Source: Candidatus Zhuqueibacterota bacterium
GTDB lineage: Bacteria > SM23-31 > B21-G16
Length of the DNA stretch: 11,004 nucleotides
Reading direction: 5' to 3'
Assembly (NCBI GenBank): GCA_003644825.1
Contig: QNDJ01000022.1
Coordinates: forward strand, 1 to 11,004
The position numbers and the translations under genes are program-made. Of this stretch, positions 6,610 to 11,004 are shown one piece after another. Below the pieces are notes generated by a model, which saw only the letters and a list, made by a program, of their open reading frames with translations, was not told the DNA's origin and did no database searches. Every line of letters starts with the position of its first letter. Position 1 is the first letter of the stretch.

Positions 6610-7890
6610 ATGAAGCAGATACCTGTTAAGCTTATTACTCTAGGTTGTCCTAAAAATTATGTGGATTCCGAAATTATAAAAGATATTTTCACTGGAAGTA
6701 AATATAGAATTGTAGATGGAAATGAAAATCCTGATATAGTTGTTGTAAATACCTGTGGTTTTATTGAGGATGCAAAAAAGGAATCCATCGAAGTTATCCT
6801 TGAAACAGTCAGGTTAAAGAACGAAAAGAAGATAAAAAAACTTATTGTAACAGGCTGTCTATCCCAGAGATACAGAGAACAACTACTTGAAGAAATCCCC
6901 GAAATAGATTTTATTTTTGGGGTTAATGATTTTTCAAATCTTTACAGCACTCTTTATAACGATTTTCCAGAAAAACCGCTAACCGAAAGAAAGTTAATCA
7001 CTCCGAAACATTATGCCTACCTGAAGATTGCTGAAGGGTGTGATAACCTGTGCTCTTACTGTATCATTCCTTTTATCAGGGGGAGATTTAAAAGTAGAGA
7101 GATTAATTCACTTGTTAAAGAAGCTGAAACCCTTGCAACAAATGGTGTTAAAGAACTCATCCTTATTGCTGAAGATACAACATCCTATGGTATTGATATT
7201 TATGGAAAAAGAAAATTACCTTATCTTCTTGAAAAACTTACAGGTATTGATAAATTAAAATGGATTAGAATACTTTATGCTTATCCTGGATATGTTGATG
7301 ATGAATTAATAAAATTTATTGCTGAAAATAAAAAAATATGTCGATATATAGATATTCCTGTTCAACACGTATCAAATAAAATATTAAAAATGATGGGAAG
7401 AAAATATAATAAAGATTTTCTTCTGAAGCTTATAGAAAAAATACGAAAAAAGATTCCAGATATAGGATTACGAACTACTGTAATAACTGGTTTTCCGGGT
7501 GAAACGATGAAGGATTTTAACGAACTCCTTTCATTTATTGAGTATGTGAAGTTTGATAGGCTGGGTGTTTTTACATATTCAAGAGAAGAGGGAACTAAAG
7601 CTTACTATTATAAAGATCAATTATCTAAAAAGGAAAAAGAAGAAAGAGCAGAAGAAATAAAATGGTTACAGAAAGAAATCTCTTTAAAGAAAAATCAAAC
7701 TCTTATTGGTGAAAAGTTAAATGTTATTATAGATAGTTGCGATAATGTGGAAAAAGTGTCTACAGGAAGAACTGAAAAAGATTCTCCCGAAATCGATAAT
7801 AAAGTACTGATAAAAAAGAAACTAAAACCGGGTCAATTTTATAAAGCGACTATAACTGAAGCATCCGATTTTGACCTGATTGGATATTAA
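6610..7890 (+). CDS. rimO: Ribosomal protein S12 methylthiotransferase RimO
   Basis: RimO is a radical-SAM enzyme that methylthiolates the conserved aspartate of ribosomal protein S12, using two [4Fe-4S] clusters. The N-terminal UPF0004 domain has three cluster cysteines: C13 (LGCPKNYVDSE), C49 (NTCGFIEDAKKESI) and C83 (TGCLSQRY). The radical-SAM cluster is C144/C148/C151 in AEGCDNLCSYCIIPFIRGR. IAEDTTSYGID (187-196) is also present. A C-terminal TRAM domain of about 60 residues ends the protein and includes GRTEKDSPEIDN (386-397), the form seen in RimO. These features favour RimO over its tRNA-modifying relatives MiaB and MtaB, which lack LGCPKNxVDSE and GRxxxDxPEID. The 426 aa length is normal. 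It is tightly packed after ftsY, two bases apart, and lacks a visible Shine-Dalgarno. The call is secure. Confidence 0.95.
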   Translation: MKQIPVKLITLGCPKNYVDSEIIKDIFTGSKYRIVDGNENPDIVVVNTCGFIEDAKKESIEVILETVRLKNEKKIKKLIVTGCLSQRYREQLLEEIPEIDFIFGVNDFSNLYSTLYNDFPEKPLTERKLITPKHYAYLKIAEGCDNLCSYCIIPFIRGRFKSREINSLVKEAETLATNGVKELILIAEDTTSYGIDIYGKRKLPYLLEKLTGIDKLKWIRILYAYPGYVDDELIKFIAENKKICRYIDIPVQHVSNKILKMMGRKYNKDFLLKLIEKIRKKIPDIGLRTTVITGFPGETMKDFNELLSFIEYVKFDRLGVFTYSREEGTKAYYYKDQLSKKEKEERAEEIKWLQKEISLKKNQTLIGEKLNVIIDSCDNVEKVSTGRTEKDSPEIDNKVLIKKKLKPGQFYKATITEASDFDLIGY

Positions 7891-7907
7891 TATAAATATG
7901 GTGCGAT

Positions 7908-9767
7908 ATGGATAGAAATTATTTCAAGCTGAAATCCAGTATTTGTTCGAGTCTTGTTGTATTTTTATGTTTTATATTTATTTTTTCTTTGAAGTATGTA
8001 TATTCCTTTCAATCTGACATTAACCCTTATGTTTTTCTGGAGAAAGATGACAGGTTTGTTATTACTCCAGAGCTTGAAATTATGGTGAATTTCTGGAAGG
8101 ATGTCTATACAAAATATCCTAAAACCAGTATTGTAATACATGATAGAAATCATCTGGATGTTATATATGAAGTTTTTGATACAAAAAAATACATAAATAA
8201 GGGGTATTCAAGAAGGAAAATCTGGAAAATCATAGGAGAACGAAAACTTAAATACAAAAGAATTTTAAGATATATTTACAGGAATTTAAGAAGAAAAAAA
8301 CATTTCTCGGGGGATACTTTAAGAATATACAACTTATACAGAAAGAAAAATCTGTTAGAATATCTATATAAGGGTTCAAGAAATATACGCTGTCAGCAGG
8401 GCTTAAAAGAGATGTTCAAGAACGGGCTTATTGTTTCAGGAAGATATATGAAGTATATTCTTGAGATATTTAATAGAGAAGGAATCCCCCTGGAGTTTGC
8501 TATAATTCCTCATATAGAATCCTCTTTCAACTATAGAGCTTACTCGAAGTTTGGTGCATCTGGATTGTGGCAATTTACAAGGTCCACTGGAAGAAAATAT
8601 CTAACTATTAATTATATTATTGATGAGAGAAGAGACCCTATACGTTCAACAGAAGCTATTGCTAAATCATTCAAAGAGAGTTATAATAAACTTGGAGATT
8701 GGAAACTTGTTCTTCTTTCTCATATTTATGGTATAAATGGCACTCAGCGAGCAATAAGACAATTGAGAACAAAAAATATTGTAACCATCATAAATAAGCA
8801 TAAAGGAAGAGTTTTTGGTTTTGCTTCAAAGAACTTTTACCCTGAGTTTCTTGCGGCAAAAAATGTTGTAAAAAATTATGAGAAATATTTTGGCAGAATA
8901 AAATTTGAAAAGCCAATTGAATTTGAAAGGTTTTTACTTCCGGATTATTTAAATTTTTCTGCGATAAAAAAGTATTTCAATATAGAAGTATCCGAGTTCA
9001 GTGAACTGAATCCAGCTATATTAAAACCAGTATATAAAGGTGAATGTTATTTACCAAAAGGATTTGAGTTGAAACTACCATCAGTGAAAGGGATTAGTTT
9101 TGCTACTCTTTATGAACAGATTCCAGGCAAATATAAAGCAAAAAACCAGAAGTTCCGGGGATATTACAGGGTTAAATGGGGTGATAATTTGAGTTTTATT
9201 GCCAGAATTTTAAAAGTCAGACTCAGAGATTTGATTGTATTAAACAATATTAAAAATCCTAATAGAATAAGAGCAGGTCAAAGATTAAAAATCCCGGGGA
9301 TCTTTGCATACTTACCAGAAAACGATAATAACCAGATTAATGAAGACAGGTCAGTTCTTACAATTTTTGTAAAGGATAATGAAACCCTCAGCCATTATGC
9401 GGACTGGTCAAATACTTCAACTTATTACATCAGACAAATTAATAATTTATCTTCCAGGTGGAAGATTCACTATGGTCAGAAAATTATAATTCCTTTATCA
9501 AAAGCTTCAAAAGAGGAATTTCTGGAGGAAAGAGAGAGTTTCCACAAAGATATTGAAGAGAAGTTCTTCCATGAAAATACAATTACAACTGTGCGGGTTC
9601 ATAGGGTAAGAAGCGGAGAAAATATCTGGCTTATTGTGAAAAAATTTAATAATATTCCAATATGGCTGCTGGAAAAATACAATAAAAATAAGTTTTTACC
9701 TTTTATTAAAAAAGGAGATAGGATTAATATCCCGATAGTTGAAAAAATTGCTGATGTGGGTTCATAA
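7908..9767 (+). CDS. MltD-like lytic transglycosylase with three C-terminal LysM domains
   Basis: This is a predicted envelope enzyme that cleaves peptidoglycan glycan strands. The N-terminus is a signal peptide or anchor: basic residues, then a hydrophobic run at 11-34. It has no good lipobox, so a lipoprotein is unlikely. The next section has IVIHDRNHLDVIYEVFD (75-91) and a very basic helical stretch (100-132), both usual in this subgroup. The SLT domain (about 170-330) has the catalytic glutamate E204 in PHIESSFN, GASGLWQF (216-223) and DERRDP (239-244). The usual A-Y-N motif near the end of the domain reads SHIYGING (271-278). Three LysM-like repeats follow at about 418-463, 484-529 and 563-610, each ending in a G-(Q/D)-x-(L/I)-x-IP type segment, for binding peptidoglycan. 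It lies 17 bases after rimO with little Shine-Dalgarno. The nearest known type is MltD, but the symbol is withheld because the sequence is divergent. Confidence 0.88.
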   Translation: MDRNYFKLKSSICSSLVVFLCFIFIFSLKYVYSFQSDINPYVFLEKDDRFVITPELEIMVNFWKDVYTKYPKTSIVIHDRNHLDVIYEVFDTKKYINKGYSRRKIWKIIGERKLKYKRILRYIYRNLRRKKHFSGDTLRIYNLYRKKNLLEYLYKGSRNIRCQQGLKEMFKNGLIVSGRYMKYILEIFNREGIPLEFAIIPHIESSFNYRAYSKFGASGLWQFTRSTGRKYLTINYIIDERRDPIRSTEAIAKSFKESYNKLGDWKLVLLSHIYGINGTQRAIRQLRTKNIVTIINKHKGRVFGFASKNFYPEFLAAKNVVKNYEKYFGRIKFEKPIEFERFLLPDYLNFSAIKKYFNIEVSEFSELNPAILKPVYKGECYLPKGFELKLPSVKGISFATLYEQIPGKYKAKNQKFRGYYRVKWGDNLSFIARILKVRLRDLIVLNNIKNPNRIRAGQRLKIPGIFAYLPENDNNQINEDRSVLTIFVKDNETLSHYADWSNTSTYYIRQINNLSSRWKIHYGQKIIIPLSKASKEEFLEERESFHKDIEEKFFHENTITTVRVHRVRSGENIWLIVKKFNNIPIWLLEKYNKNKFLPFIKKGDRINIPIVEKIADVGS

Positions 9768-9785
9768 GAATAGTTTTTAATAATA

Positions 9786-9814
9786 TTGATTTTAAAACAT
9801 AAAATTTGTAAAAT
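9786..9814 (+). promoter_or_regulatory. Sigma70-like promoter upstream of the STAS gene
   Basis: TTGATT (9786-9791) and TAAAAT (9809-9814) are separated by 17 bases. That matches the -35 consensus at 4 of 6 positions and the -10 consensus at 5 of 6. Initiation would be expected near 9821, giving a leader of about 26 bases. It lies in the 79-base gap that separates the long upstream gene cluster from the STAS-MBL pair. The AT-rich setting makes chance matches easy, so it is predicted only. Confidence 0.5.
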
Positions 9815-9835
9815 ATATAGGTAAAACAATTTCAT

Positions 9836-9842
9836 AAGGAGG
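9836..9842 (+). promoter_or_regulatory. Strong Shine-Dalgarno of the STAS gene
   Basis: AAGGAGG is an almost full anti-16S complement and sits four bases before the ATG at 9847. It fixes this start and predicts high translation. No other gene in the window has a comparable site. Confidence 0.8.
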
Positions 9843-9846
9843 AAAT

Positions 9847-10191
9847 ATGGCTATAAAGGAAAAAATTGAGGGCGATGTTGCGGTTCTAACTCTTAAAGGA
9901 AATCTTATGGGTGGTCCGGAAACACAGGATTTAAGAGAACATATCTATAGTTTAATTGGAGATGGAATTAAAAAGGTTGTTATAGACCTTGGAAAGGTTA
10001 AATGGATGAACAGTGTAGGTCTCGGGGCATTGATGGCGGCTCTTACCTCAATGAGGAATAAAGGTGGAAACCTGAAACTTGCAAACGTTACCAAGAAAGT
10101 TCAAAGCCTTTTAATGATTACTCAATTAATGAATATCTTTGAGACTTTCGAAACTGTTGATAGAGCTGTTGCAAGTTATAAAAATGAATAA
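9847..10191 (+). CDS. STAS-domain anti-sigma factor antagonist (anti-anti-sigma-like)
   Basis: This is a single-domain cytoplasmic STAS protein of the SpoIIAA/RsbV type, 114 aa, the normal length. The phosphorylatable serine is S56 in WMNSVGLGALMAA (53-65), preceded by the expected strand VVIDLGKV (44-51, with D47). In this family the unphosphorylated protein binds a serine kinase/anti-sigma factor and frees its sigma factor or another target; phosphorylation at the serine switches this off. No RsbW-like kinase or PP2C phosphatase is visible in the window, so the partner must be elsewhere. Such lone STAS proteins also act in other switches, for example in signalling or envelope organisation. 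The gene has its own predicted promoter (9786-9814) and a strong Shine-Dalgarno, suggesting abundant expression. It is followed after three bases by the MBL hydrolase. The fold is certain; the regulatory target is not known. Confidence 0.92.
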   Translation: MAIKEKIEGDVAVLTLKGNLMGGPETQDLREHIYSLIGDGIKKVVIDLGKVKWMNSVGLGALMAALTSMRNKGGNLKLANVTKKVQSLLMITQLMNIFETFETVDRAVASYKNE

Positions 10192-10194
10192 GTT

Positions 10195-10947
10195 ATGAAA
10201 ATAATTATTCTGGGTTCTGGAACCTGTATACCCAGCAAAAAAAGGGGTTCTCCGGGCTATTATCTGGAGATAGGTGGTCAAAAAATGTTGATTGACCCGG
10301 GTTCTGGAACTCTTCATAGACTTGGTGTTATTGATGTAAAAATAGAAGAAATTTCAACTATATTTTTTTCTCATTCTCACGTTGACCATACCGCTGATTT
10401 GATTCCTATTCTATTTGCGAAGAAAAATCTACATGAATTTTCCCGGCAGGATGATATTTACCTGTATGGATTTAAAGGATTTAAAAATTACTTCAAAAAG
10501 CTATGCTCTATTTATGAACCCTGGATAATCTCCCAGGATTACAATATATTTGTAAATGAATTCAATACTGAAGCTATTTCTTTTAAGAACTGGTCTTTAT
10601 CTATAAAAAAGGTTGAACATAGTCAGGAGAGCGTTGGTTTTAGATTTATTGAGAATAGTAAAATATTCACATTTTCGGGTGATTCGGATTACTGTAAAAA
10701 TCTTGTTGAGCTTTCAAGGGATGCGGATCTTGCGATACTGGAATGTTCATTTCCTGAATCAATGGGCTGTCAGAACCATTTAACACCGGTAAAGGCAGGT
10801 AAAATTGCATCAGAAGCAGGTGTAAAGAAACTTGTGCTAACTCACCTTTACCCAATATGTGATTCTTTTAACATTATTGAGGAATGTAAGAAAGTTTTCC
10901 CCGGAAAGGTAGAAGTAGCTGAAGACTTCAAATCATATCATCTGTAA
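10195..10947 (+). CDS. MBL-fold metallo-hydrolase, RNase Z-like
   Basis: This is a soluble zinc-dependent hydrolase of the metallo-beta-lactamase superfamily, resembling the RNase Z/ElaC group. The N-terminal strand MKIIILGSGTCIPSKKRGSP (1-20) is typical. The metal ligands appear in order: HSHVDH (60-65, giving H60, H62, D64 and H65), H142, D163 in FSGDSDY, and H217 in LTHLYP. H195 in NHLTP is the likely additional catalytic histidine of RNase Z relatives. The segment IYLYGFKGFKNYFKKL also matches this group. At 250 aa it is shorter than classical RNase Z (about 300 aa), and I do not see the flexible arm that binds tRNA. tRNA 3' processing is therefore possible but unproven, and a phosphodiesterase or arylsulfatase-like role is equally open. 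It begins three bases after the STAS stop, without a Shine-Dalgarno, so it is probably coupled to that gene. Confidence 0.87.
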   Translation: MKIIILGSGTCIPSKKRGSPGYYLEIGGQKMLIDPGSGTLHRLGVIDVKIEEISTIFFSHSHVDHTADLIPILFAKKNLHEFSRQDDIYLYGFKGFKNYFKKLCSIYEPWIISQDYNIFVNEFNTEAISFKNWSLSIKKVEHSQESVGFRFIENSKIFTFSGDSDYCKNLVELSRDADLAILECSFPESMGCQNHLTPVKAGKIASEAGVKKLVLTHLYPICDSFNIIEECKKVFPGKVEVAEDFKSYHL

Positions 10948-10958
10948 AATAGAATATA

Positions 10959-11004
10959 ATGAGAATTTTTTCTGGGTCAATTTATTCAAATTTATTAATT
11001 GTTA
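10959..11004 (+). CDS. Possible start of a further gene, cut by the window end
   Basis: An ATG 11 bases after the MBL stop opens a frame (MRIFSGSIYSNLLIV) that stays open for 15 codons to the window edge. The spacing and orientation fit the tight gene packing around it. No Shine-Dalgarno is present, and 15 codons are too few to recognise a family. The ATG overlaps a perfect TATAAT (10955-10960), so this could equally be promoter sequence for a gene starting further on. Confidence 0.3.
   Translation, partial: MRIFSGSIYSNLLIV

Noticed and set aside
7871-7899. TTGACC followed by TATAAA/TAAATA before the transglycosylase gene
   Set aside because: The good -10 match is only 14 bases away and the 16-base option matches at only 3 of 6 positions. 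It would also give an almost leaderless mRNA. Too weak to annotate in AT-rich DNA.
9773-9800. Possible terminator after the transglycosylase gene (GTTTTTAA ... TTTTAAAAC)
   Set aside because: The arms are A/T only and imperfect, with no stable G/C stem and no following T-run, so it is not a convincing intrinsic terminator.
10955-10960. Perfect TATAAT -10 box near the right edge
   Set aside because: No acceptable -35 sits 16-18 bases upstream, and the element overlaps a plausible ATG. It may be a chance match; the sequence needed to decide lies outside the window.

Overview
The window looks like chromosomal DNA of an AT-rich bacterium (about one third G+C by eye, not counted). Eleven supportable genes all lie on the + strand, plus a possible start of a twelfth at the right edge. 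I see no mobile element, RNA gene, CRISPR array or long repeat. FtsY, RimO and an Fe-S type PurF show it is bacterial. The DUF5683-like protein, the MltD/LysM transglycosylase and the style of the STAS protein recall Gram-negative lineages of the FCB group or neighbouring candidate phyla. That placement is inference from family resemblance, not a phylogeny.

Layout. Positions 3-404 hold the 3' end of a DUF5683-type membrane protein. A sodium:neurotransmitter-symporter (NSS) family transporter (408-1778), a CehA/McbA-like PHP metallohydrolase (1788-2843) and purF (2836-4269, overlapping the PHP gene by 8 bases) follow. Next comes a short dicluster ferredoxin gene with a TTG start (4292-4471), small enough to be missed by ORF callers. 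It sits directly before a geranylgeranyl-reductase-family flavoprotein (4499-5680). Then come ftsY (5684-6607), rimO (6610-7890) and a LysM-containing lytic transglycosylase (7908-9767). A 79-base gap carries a good sigma70-like promoter and the strongest Shine-Dalgarno sequence in the window. It precedes a STAS-domain anti-anti-sigma-like gene (9847-10191) and an MBL-fold, RNase Z-like hydrolase (10195-10947).

How the genes fit together. From 3 to 9767 the gaps are at most 27 bases, so this reads as one long housekeeping operon covering transport, purine synthesis, isoprenoid reduction, SRP targeting, ribosome modification and the cell wall. The STAS and MBL genes form a second unit with its own promoter. 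Most of the content is ordinary. The one pairing that suggests a specific functional module is ferredoxin plus geranylgeranyl reductase, where the ferredoxin is the likely electron donor for saturating isoprenoid chains. I found no convincing evidence of a wholly new system.
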